8,136 nucleotides of DNA from an uncultured Atopobium sp. (GTDB lineage: Bacteria > Actinomycetota > Coriobacteriia > Coriobacteriales > Atopobiaceae): positions 1 through 8,136 of the forward strand of contig CAMQEO010000055.1 in NCBI GenBank assembly GCA_946999785.1, given 5' to 3'. The notes under the pieces were generated by a model. It saw nothing but the letters and a program-made list of their open reading frames with translations. It was not told the origin of the DNA and ran no database searches. Below are positions 1-4,694 of this stretch, one piece after another. The position numbers were made by a program, and so were the translations under genes. Numbering within the stretch: position 1 is the stretch's first letter; each line of letters begins with the position of its first letter.

Positions 1-1148
1 CACCTTATAGAGTAAAACCAGCGTATTCATATGACGAACAAGCAGGTGGATGTCCATGGTCACACCTTGCATATGATGAGCAGCTTAAAGCTAAAAAAGC
101 AAATGTTGCCGACGCGCTTATACGCACGGCACATATAGAACCCGATGAGGCACAAGAGCTCGTAAGGGATGTGATTCCCTCTAAAAAACAATGGGGCTAT
201 CGCAATAAAATTGAACTCAACGCAAGCACACAACATAATACCTTTTATTTGGGCATGTATGATCCTATTCAAAAGCGGCTTATCCCAGTTGTAAGTTGTG
301 CACTTATTGATGAGCGCTTTTCCAAACTGACAAAATCAATTACGGGTGCGCTGCAATTTATTGCACGCTCACAGGAGTTGGGCATCGAGCGTATTGCACT
401 GAGAACTTCGGTTCGCACAAAAGACGTAGAACTGGCACTTTGGACCACTCCCGGTGCTTTTCCGCGTGGCTATGTGGTAAAAATTCTGAATTCTGCAGCA
501 CCTGAACTCACTTCAATTGCACGTGTTCTAACCAAAGGATCGCGGCGAGCAAGACGTGTGTGTGGCGTAGAAAAATTGTATGGCAAAGGTTATTGGGAAG
601 AACTTATTGCAGGTAGACGCATGCGGATTTCTGCTCCTTCGTTTTTTCAAGTTAATACACACAATGCCGAAAAACTTATTGATCGTGTTATGGATGATTT
701 AGATGTGCAACCAAACGAAACAGCTCTTGACTTGTATTGCGGAGCAGGAACGTTTACGCTTCCCCTTGCCCAGCGCGCACGCAGTGTTATAGGCGTTGAA
801 GCACAAGGGAGCTCTATTCAAGATTTACGCAGGCATATTAAACTTTTTAATTTACATAACGTGCAGGCAATTGGTGGAGATGCTCTGAGAGAATATCCAA
901 AAGCTCATGGAGATGTCATTGTGGTTGACCCACCACGAGCTGGTTTGGAAGCAGGCGTTTGTGATAAATTGTCACAAAGTGGAGCGCGCGCAATTGCGTA
1001 TGTTTCGTGCGATCCGCAAACGCTTGCGCGTGATATCCGTCGCTTTATTGATAAAGGCGCGTATCTACCTGCAAAGATTACACCAGTTGATCTATTTCCG
1101 CAGAGCTGGCATATTGAAAACGTTTGCTTACTGCTACATACAGATTAA
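1..1148 (+). CDS. rlmD: TrmA/RlmD-family RNA (uracil-5-)-methyltransferase, 5' end outside the window
   Basis: The frame is open from the first bases, so the gene is truncated by the window edge; 382 residues are visible and the GTG at 171 is not its real start. The product transfers a methyl group from S-adenosylmethionine to C5 of a uridine in rRNA (RlmD, RlmC or RlmCD) or tRNA (TrmA); sequence alone does not settle which. Visible motifs in order are FFQVNTHNAEKL, the SAM-binding LDLYCGAGTFTLPLA, VVDPPRAGLE, the nucleophile motif VSCDPQTLARD with its catalytic Cys, and the closing WHIENVCLL, whose Glu is the proposed base. The N-terminal Fe-S region is unusual: where RumA has C-x5-C-G-G-C, this protein reads AYSYDEQAGGC, so two cluster cysteines are Tyr and Ala. 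The family call is firm; the symbol is provisional. It is the only housekeeping-type gene here and the only real protein gene seen on the + strand. Confidence 0.9.
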   Translation, partial: PYRVKPAYSYDEQAGGCPWSHLAYDEQLKAKKANVADALIRTAHIEPDEAQELVRDVIPSKKQWGYRNKIELNASTQHNTFYLGMYDPIQKRLIPVVSCALIDERFSKLTKSITGALQFIARSQELGIERIALRTSVRTKDVELALWTTPGAFPRGYVVKILNSAAPELTSIARVLTKGSRRARRVCGVEKLYGKGYWEELIAGRRMRISAPSFFQVNTHNAEKLIDRVMDDLDVQPNETALDLYCGAGTFTLPLAQRARSVIGVEAQGSSIQDLRRHIKLFNLHNVQAIGGDALREYPKAHGDVIVVDPPRAGLEAGVCDKLSQSGARAIAYVSCDPQTLARDIRRFIDKGAYLPAKITPVDLFPQSWHIENVCLLLHTD

Positions 1149-1159
1149 GGCACTGTCGC

Positions 1160-1348
1160 TCACTGCTCATTTTGATTGTGAGCTTGCATGTCTTTCACAA
1201 TTAGGTCACGAATGTAACCAGCCATGCTAGTGTGCTGCGCAACACGTGCATACACTTCCTTGTCTTTAGGATAAAACGATATTGTTACCTTCTTTACGTT
1301 GTGCTTAACGTAGTTATTATTTGCTCTTAGGCGTGCCAGAGTTGCCAT
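1160..1348 (-). CDS. Small ribbon-helix-helix-like DNA-binding protein (62 aa)
   Basis: This is a short basic protein starting MATLARLRAN. A later segment, KKVTISFYPKDKEVYARVAQ (about residues 19-38), fits a beta strand followed by a helix, and YIRDLIVKDM fits a second helix. That is the layout of ribbon-helix-helix proteins such as CopG, Arc and MobC, which repress transcription or assist relaxosomes, commonly on plasmids and phages. The ATG at 1348 is preferred over the upstream ATG at 1381 because GGGAGAAG lies about 5 bases before it. The gene overlaps the end of the 44-aa membrane peptide gene by about 32 bases in another frame, so the two are probably cotranscribed and coupled. A role controlling mobile-element or neighbouring small genes is an inference. 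The fold is judged by eye only. Confidence 0.6.
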   Translation of the reverse strand: MATLARLRANNNYVKHNVKKVTISFYPKDKEVYARVAQHTSMAGYIRDLIVKDMQAHNQNEQ

Positions 1349-1451
1349 GATGCTTCTCCCATACTTTAATAATTGCTTCACCGATAATTACCCCTGCAAT
1401 ACAAGGTAATACCGATATGATAAAGTTTAGAATATTTGTGAATTTATCCAT
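1317..1451 (-). CDS. Small single-helix membrane peptide (44 aa)
   Basis: This small ORF begins MDKFTNILNFIISVLPCIAG and has a strong Shine-Dalgarno sequence, AAAGGAGAAG, just upstream of its ATG at 1451. Residues about 7-30 are hydrophobic enough for one transmembrane helix. The tail (KVWEKHHGNSGTPKSK) is polar and basic. Size, single helix and charged tail resemble Fst/Ldr-type type I toxins and small holin-like peptides; no sequence identity to a named family is claimed. Its 3' end overlaps the ribbon-helix-helix gene. A + strand terminator hairpin lies directly upstream of its leader, so an antisense transcript over its ribosome-binding site is possible. Confidence 0.5.
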   Translation of the reverse strand: MDKFTNILNFIISVLPCIAGVIIGEAIIKVWEKHHGNSGTPKSK

Positions 1452-1473
1452 TATCTTCTCCTTTAGCTACAAT

Positions 1474-1511
1474 GGAACTAGAGGAGTTAGAGCTCCTCTA
1501 GCCTATTTTTT
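1474..1511 (+). terminator. Rho-independent terminator, + strand
   Basis: CTAGAGGAG at 1478-1486 and CTCCTCTAG at 1493-1501 form a perfect 9-bp stem with a 6-base loop. It is followed by CCTATTTTTTA, a T tract on the + strand. On the minus strand the stem is followed by TTCCATTG, so it is a poor terminator there. No + strand gene runs into it except distantly rlmD, which ends 330 bases earlier. It therefore implies either rlmD readthrough or a short + strand antisense RNA across the minus-strand small genes. A TACAAT hexamer at 1468-1473 has no good -35 partner. Confidence 0.7.
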
Positions 1512-1632
1512 ACTTGAAATGCTTGCTGCGTTTCTTTGATAAGAGCTTGTCAACCGCTTTGTTTATCAAATGGACAATTATCGCAATAGCAGGCTTTTCA
1601 AGTATTGCAACAACCTCGTTAAATGTAATCAC
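1510..1632 (-). CDS. Small membrane peptide, toxin-like (40 aa)
   Basis: Translation from the GTG at 1632 gives a 40-aa peptide, VITFNEVVAILEKPAIAIIV then HLINKAVDKLLSKKRSKHFK. It has one hydrophobic segment (about residues 7-23) followed by a strongly basic tail. The segment IIVHLINKAVDKLLSKK closely matches IIAHYIVKALDNIRKKK of the 32-aa peptide encoded at 2485-2583, which argues that both are real and related. The upstream AGAAAGAAA is only a weak ribosome-binding site. Start codon and site both lie in the loop of a 12-bp hairpin, suggesting controlled translation. A type I toxin role is an inference from size, hydrophobicity and leader structure. The + strand annotation of this interval is a shadow frame. 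Confidence 0.5.
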   Translation of the reverse strand: MITFNEVVAILEKPAIAIIVHLINKAVDKLLSKKRSKHFK

Positions 1633-1653
1633 TTTCTTTCTCGAGGTTGTTGC
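1607..1653 (-). promoter_or_regulatory. Leader hairpin enclosing the start codon of the 40-aa peptide gene
   Basis: GCAACAACCTCG at 1607-1618 and CGAGGTTGTTGC at 1642-1653 are perfect 12-bp inverted repeats separated by 23 bases. On the minus-strand transcript the first arm is untranslated leader and the second arm is codons 6 to 10 of the peptide. The purine-rich ribosome-binding site and the GTG fall in the loop. Such a fold could restrict ribosome access until it is opened or processed. The pairing is read directly; the regulatory role is inferred. Confidence 0.55.
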
Positions 1654-1794
1654 TATATCTTATAACACTATTCGTTACATAGTACAGGCTAGATATAGTT
1701 ATTTCCATTGCAATTATTCCAAAAGATATTTCCCTGATATAAGAAAAGCATCAGTCGTACTAGATACTAAAATACGCTCTGTGCAGCGTGAATA

Positions 1795-1820
1795 TTAAAA
1801 AAGGTGCACGTCTGCACCTG
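1795..1820 (-). terminator. Rho-independent terminator, minus strand
   Basis: AGGTGCA at 1802-1808 and TGCACCT at 1813-1819 form a 7-bp GC-rich stem with a 4-base loop. Read on the minus strand the stem is followed by TTTTTAATATT. It would end a minus-strand transcript coming from the broken small genes at about 1.9-2.4 kb. A long open frame crosses it (1795-2094), which argues against that frame being a complete natural gene. Confidence 0.75.
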
Positions 1821-1839
1821 TGATAATCGAATTAAATTG

Positions 1840-1914
1840 TGGTATAGTGCATTTAAGAGGGCGTAAACACCTCGGGATTCTGTCCTGGAGCGGTTGCGCC
1901 CTCATTTTTATTAC
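1840..1914 (+). ncRNA. Candidate small structured RNA (about 57 nt) with its own promoter and terminator
   Basis: An extended -10 element, TGGTATAGT at 1840-1848, places a start near 1855-1857. A strong outer stem follows, GAGGGCG (1857-1863) with CGCCCTC (1897-1903), extended by UAA/UUG pairs. Inside it a second stem pairs CTCGGGA with TCCTGGAG, leaving one bulged base. The outer stem is followed directly by ATTTTTATT, so the whole RNA would be a terminated double hairpin of about 57 nt. No good -35 was found. It lies opposite minus-strand transcription that ends at 1795-1820, so it would be antisense to a 3' region, as in several type I antitoxin RNAs. Structure and signals are visible; expression and role are inferred. 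Confidence 0.5.
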
Positions 1915-2153
1915 ATGGTAATCTCTATTGCGGTCGATAAATGAAACTCTATTTACGTGCTTTTTCATCGCTTGACTATTGATTGCTTTGTATATCTCAT
2001 CATTAGAGAATGACGCTCTCGTTGCGTCAAAATTACACGACTTAAACCCCTTCTTCCTTTTTGCGTTGTGTAAAGCTCTTTGTATTCGTCTCACTCTTTT
2101 TTCATGTCGGCTAATTCGTCATGCAATTTTTCAACCTCTAGGAGCTGTTACTC

Positions 2154-2356
2154 TTAGCGCACCTTGCTTTCATGAAGCTTTTTCCCAAGTTTTGTGATTA
2201 CTGCAACAAAACAATAGCCTGTACCTGTCTTTTTCTCTATTGCAACAAGATTCGAGGAGGAGTCTTCAATCACTGGAGTGTGATAGGAAAATACATAATA
2301 GTCTTTATATTCACACTATCTTGTGCCTTTTTCTTGGCTTGCTCAAAAGAAATCAT
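2154..2356 (-). pseudogene. Frameshifted small protein gene, unidentified
   Basis: An ATG at 2356 preceded by AGGGGAA opens MISFEQAKKKAQDS. The frame then loses sense and stops at 2270-2272. The adjacent frame takes over with convincing protein text: KDYYVFSYHTPVIEDSSSNL, then VAIEKKTGTGYCFVAVITKL, ending at a stop at 2154-2156. Removing two bases of the GTGT run near 2307 would join the two segments into one protein of about 66 residues. I do not recognise the family. The minus strand continues with an acidic helix fragment (LLEVEKLHDELADMKKE, near 2099-2150) in another frame, so the decayed gene or operon may be longer. Confidence 0.5.
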
Positions 2357-2408
2357 GATTCCCCTATCATCCAAAATTATTTTTAGGAGAAGTAAATGTC
2401 CATATCAT

Positions 2409-2449
2409 CGGTAAAGAATACAATCTGTTTTATATTGTGTATTTTACCG
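2409..2449. repeat. Long inverted repeat (hairpin)
   Basis: CGGTAAAGAATACAAT at 2409-2424 pairs with ATTGTGTATTTTACCG at 2434-2449 around a 9-base loop, with a small bulge on each side. Neither strand has a T tract after it, so it is not an ordinary terminator. It sits between the 32-aa peptide gene and the broken gene starting at 2356, both on the minus strand. It could be an RNA-processing or stability element, or an operator. Confidence 0.45.
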
Positions 2450-2484
2450 TTGCTTTTGCGCGTTATATGCTTTGATTACCGTTG

Positions 2485-2583
2485 CTATTTCTTCTTTCTT
2501 ATATTATCAAGCGCCTTAACAATATAATGCGCAATAATATATCCTATAGCACTTGTGATAATCATATGAATTGCTTGTTCCAT
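2485..2583 (-). CDS. Small membrane peptide, Fst/Ldr-like (32 aa)
   Basis: The peptide is MEQAIHMIITSAIGYIIAHY followed by IVKALDNIRKKK. The ATG at 2583 is preceded by a perfect AGGAGG with 6-base spacing, the best ribosome-binding site in this small-gene region. One hydrophobic helix (about residues 6-22) is followed by a short basic tail. Length and design match Fst-type type I toxins, which insert in the membrane and are silenced by an antisense RNA. The related 40-aa peptide at 1510-1632 supports a small local family. Function is inferred. Confidence 0.6.
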   Translation of the reverse strand: MEQAIHMIITSAIGYIIAHYIVKALDNIRKKK

Positions 2584-2612
2584 AATGAACCTCCTATAAT
2601 CGAAACAAGACG

Positions 2613-2759
2613 CTAGAGCGCAATTGCATTCAAGCTCCTATTTTTATTTGTGCCCCTTTGCTTTTTATCTTTGAGCTTTGGGCTCTTTGATGTCAGCTTT
2701 ATGAATCCAGTAATTATAGCGCTATAACCGAGCGTTACAAGTGCTTTGCTGATTGTTAT
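2613..2759 (-). pseudogene. Remnant of a fourth small membrane peptide
   Basis: The open frame reads TISKALVTLGYSAIITGFIK then a strongly basic tail (LTSKSPKLKDKKQ). It is a hydrophobic segment with a charged end, like its neighbours. No ATG, GTG or TTG opens it at a sensible place; an ATG at 2763 is one base out of frame, so a single-base frameshift is the simple explanation. Its stop is 30 bases before the start of the 32-aa peptide gene, in the same direction. It may also be chance coding, since no family was recognised. Confidence 0.3.
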
Positions 2760-2763
2760 TCAT

Positions 2764-2905
2764 AGTGTCTACTTGAGATTTTAGGCTATTTTCGAGAATT
2801 ATATCCTCACAAAAATACATTGAATTCTATGGGTTTATAATAATCTTATATTTTCAAATCTTCATTTTTGATTAGGCTATTTTGACGATGTCACTCTAAC
2901 AAATA
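2764..2905. other. Gene-free AT-rich junction with a 12-bp direct repeat
   Basis: No gene is seen here. TTAGGCTATTTT occurs at 2781-2792 and again at 2872-2883 in the same orientation. Composition shifts from moderate GC on the left to clearly AT-rich on the right, making this a plausible edge of the acquired island. Confidence 0.3.
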
Positions 2906-3511
2906 TTATTTTGAAAAATTCTTAAGTATCGTTGCATCATCATTTTCTTTTGTTAGTTCTGTCGAATAACAAAAACTTATGCTTTCATCATCTTTAAAAT
3001 ACTTAAACAAATCGTTTCTAAGTATTTTTGTTTTATCAGAATTAAATTCGCTTCGCTTTATCCCTTTAGGATTTCTACGTACCATTGTACAATATATTTT
3101 TTCAGGATCTTCTGAATCGCTTGCGCTTAGTGAACGAACCATGGCTTGTTTTTCAATGTTAGAAATATTATCTTTAATGTTTACTGGGATTGAGTTTCCC
3201 AGTTGTTCAGAAAACTGTTTTATTATATTACCCAAGTTATCATTATACTCAATACCAAAATATTCCCTTAAGGTCTGTGCATCAACAATTAAGCTATGAC
3301 TATTAGCTTCAACTTCCAAAGGATCTATTAAATTATTTTCCTTCATAAACTCAAGTTTCACAAGAGCGTACTCACTGACTCTTTTTACACTTCCTACAAA
3401 TCTTTTTACTAACACGATGTAATTTGTGCTCTTATATCTGAAGATAAAGCTGCAAATAGTCCACCCTTTATTCTTCATATCTTCCTTTAAAAATTTAAGA
3501 TTTTCAAGCAT
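2906..3511 (-). CDS. DUF6037-like protein (201 aa)
   Basis: This is a complete soluble protein beginning MLENLKFLKEDMKNKGWTIC. Conserved-looking blocks are CSFIFRYKSTNYIVLVKRF, the YALVKLEFM segment, and LIVDAQTLREYFGIEY near the middle. These match my memory of the DUF6037 family of Firmicutes and mobile elements, whose function is unknown to me. No signal peptide, membrane helix or catalytic motif is visible. The ATG has GAGGGT six bases upstream. The gene begins only 15 bases downstream of the broken recombinase's stop and in the same direction, so it probably moved with that element. A defence or element-maintenance role is possible from context but not shown. Confidence 0.7.
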   Translation of the reverse strand: MLENLKFLKEDMKNKGWTICSFIFRYKSTNYIVLVKRFVGSVKRVSEYALVKLEFMKENNLIDPLEVEANSHSLIVDAQTLREYFGIEYNDNLGNIIKQFSEQLGNSIPVNIKDNISNIEKQAMVRSLSASDSEDPEKIYCTMVRRNPKGIKRSEFNSDKTKILRNDLFKYFKDDESISFCYSTELTKENDDATILKNFSK

Positions 3512-3526
3512 ATCAATACCCTCTAT

Positions 3527-4132
3527 CTATTTGGTTCCTTTAGAACTATACTTTTTGCTATTCCTTCGAAACTTTCCATCTTCTAAAACTTCCGCATTGC
3601 TGCGAGACGCCATCTCAAGTTGAACCGCTTTAAATTGGTCTTTGGATATTATCCCCTCATGGTGCTTCTTATTCAAATACTGATTCTCAGAGCCGCCGAA
3701 TCAGCAATTGCCACATCTCCTGTATACTTATGCTTTGTCAATGTGGATTCAATTCCTTTTTTGCTCCAGTGGTCTTTTCCTTTCGGCGAATTAATACCGT
3801 TTGTTTTCAATTTCTTTATAATTCCTCGAATGCTGTACCCCTCAAAATACCAGTTGAAGATATTCTGACCACCTTCGCCTGCTCATCGTTTATGACAAGT
3901 ATAGCGTGTTTATCTTTTTATACTCATACCAAGGACGATTATATAATCCCGATGTACCGTTCTCTGCCCTCTTCTTCAGTCCCCATCGTATATTTCGTTT
4001 ATCCATTCATTTTCAGACTGTTGCCAAGCTCTCCATTTGTTCCCTACGGTTTGTACTCATACGAGCATAGATACCAACGGCATAATCCTTAATCACTCTC
4101 CGAGGTTGTATCACTGTTATATTTTCAGGCAT
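3527..4132 (-). pseudogene. Decayed serine recombinase (resolvase/recombinase family)
   Basis: Pieces of one large serine recombinase occur in order but in different frames. The N-terminus begins MPENITVIQPRRVIKDYAVG and continues with IYARMSTNRREQ, the catalytic-serine segment, then stops. Further on, LKKRAENGTSGLYNRPWYEY, VINDEQAKVVR and FNWYFEGYSIRGIIKKL followed by KYTGDVAIAD belong to the recombinase domain. NKKHHEGIISKDQFKAVQLE and a basic tail KFRRNSKKYSSKGTK form the C-terminus. Intact members are about 500 residues, so most of the resolvase domain is missing and several frameshifts are present; it cannot be active. Open reading frame continues upstream of 4132, so the start is approximate. 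Such enzymes move integrative elements, so this is probably what delivered the island. Confidence 0.8.
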
Positions 4133-4169
4133 TCTATTTAGTTCATCCAAACTCGAGTCCCCTTTCAAT

Positions 4170-4202
4170 TTTAGCATAATTAAATCATTTATTTAGCATA
4201 AT
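4170..4202. repeat. Direct repeat TTTAGCATAAT, 22-bp spacing
   Basis: Two identical 11-mers lie at 4170-4180 and 4192-4202, two helical turns apart, just upstream of the decayed recombinase start. On the minus strand the nearer copy contains TGCTAAAAT, a possible extended -10. The pair could be an operator overlapping the recombinase promoter. Confidence 0.4.
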
Positions 4203-4247
4203 GATTATTAGTCTATTCTCGTAATTCTTAATTCTTAATCAAAAAAA

Positions 4248-4375
4248 TGACAATAGTTCTGCTGTCTCCATACACTAAAAAGCCTCTTTGACAATAGTCC
4301 TACAGTCTCGACAGGAACAAAAATCGGGTCTATAGCCACAACCACCTATTTCCAGTGGTTAGAACCATTGTCAAA
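4248..4375. repeat. Spaced direct and inverted repeats
   Basis: TGACAATAGTTCTGCTGTCTC at 4248-4268 and TGACAATAGTCCTACAGTCTC at 4289-4309 match at 18 of 21 positions and are 41 bases apart. TTTGACAAT at 4287-4295 recurs inverted as ATTGTCAAA at 4367-4375. Between them AACCAC (4340-4345) and GTGGTT (4355-4360) form a short hairpin. No gene is present. The pattern suits recombinase-type binding sites, an element end or a regulatory array; two copies are too few for a CRISPR array. Confidence 0.4.
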
Positions 4376-4408
4376 TGCTCTAAAATCATATTGTAAACCC
4401 ACTGTCCA

Positions 4409-4446
4409 AACACACACAAAAGACCGCAGCTAAATGCTACAGTCTT
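4409..4446 (-). terminator. Rho-independent terminator, minus strand
   Basis: On the minus strand AAGACTGTAGC and GCTGCGGTCTT (plus-strand positions 4436-4446 and 4420-4430) pair over 11 bp, with two G-U pairs and a 5-base loop, followed by TTGTGTGTGTTTGG. The wobble pairs become C-A mismatches on the + strand, so it works better on the minus strand. It would end transcription coming from the SIR2-HerA operon, about 250 bases beyond the HerA stop. Confidence 0.6.
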
Positions 4447-4487
4447 ATTCTTTGAGCAAATATAACCACTTGGAACTACTGCTCAAT

Positions 4488-4632
4488 TTATTTCTTTTTA
4501 GCTTCTAGCATCATTTGAATACAAGGAGCTATTTTATGCGGCTATTCCCACTCCTTGAAATATAAGTTGAAGTAACTACTTATAGAGCTTTTCTTTAGCC
4601 ACTTTTGTGAATAAACAGCAGTTTTTACTCGA
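4488..4632 (-). pseudogene. C-terminal fragment of an unidentified protein with an internal stop
   Basis: The minus strand reads KTAVYSQKWLKKSSISSYFN then LYFKEWE, a TAG stop, and PHKIAPCIQMMLEAKKK before TAA. The residues on both sides look like one continuous protein, and TAG differs by one base from TGG (Trp), so a nonsense mutation is likely. There is no start. It lies downstream of HerA and is probably debris of an earlier gene. I do not recognise it. Confidence 0.35.
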
Positions 4633-4694
4633 ATTATTCTTTATTTTTTGAGGAATAGTATCATTTTAGTGCCAGAGTCTACTTTCAATAAGAT

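Noticed and set aside
1158..1183. GCTCAC/GTGAGC hairpin just after rlmD
   Set aside because: The loop is 14 bases and neither strand has a following T tract, so it is not a convincing terminator.
907..1230. Open frame on the + strand overlapping the methyltransferase gene
   Set aside because: It is an alternative frame of rlmD with no ribosome-binding site or recognisable protein features.
1514..1798. 94-residue open frame on the + strand
   Set aside because: It lies opposite the better supported 40-aa peptide gene, has no good ribosome-binding site and runs into the minus-strand terminator.
1795..2094. 99-residue minus-strand open frame starting MRRIQRALHN
   Set aside because: It crosses the terminator and the whole candidate sRNA. 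Part of it (DEIYKAINSQAMKKHVNRVS) may be real decayed coding sequence, but the frame as a whole is not a credible gene.
1979..2414. Two + strand open frames of 72 and 80 residues
   Set aside because: The minus strand of the same interval carries more coherent protein text, and these frames have Cys- and Phe-rich, shadow-like composition.
2979..4092. Several + strand open frames opposite the DUF6037 gene and the recombinase remnant
   Set aside because: They are shadows of recognisable minus-strand proteins.
4248..4309. CRISPR-like pair of 21-bp repeats
   Set aside because: There are only two imperfect copies, the spacer is short and there are no cas genes.
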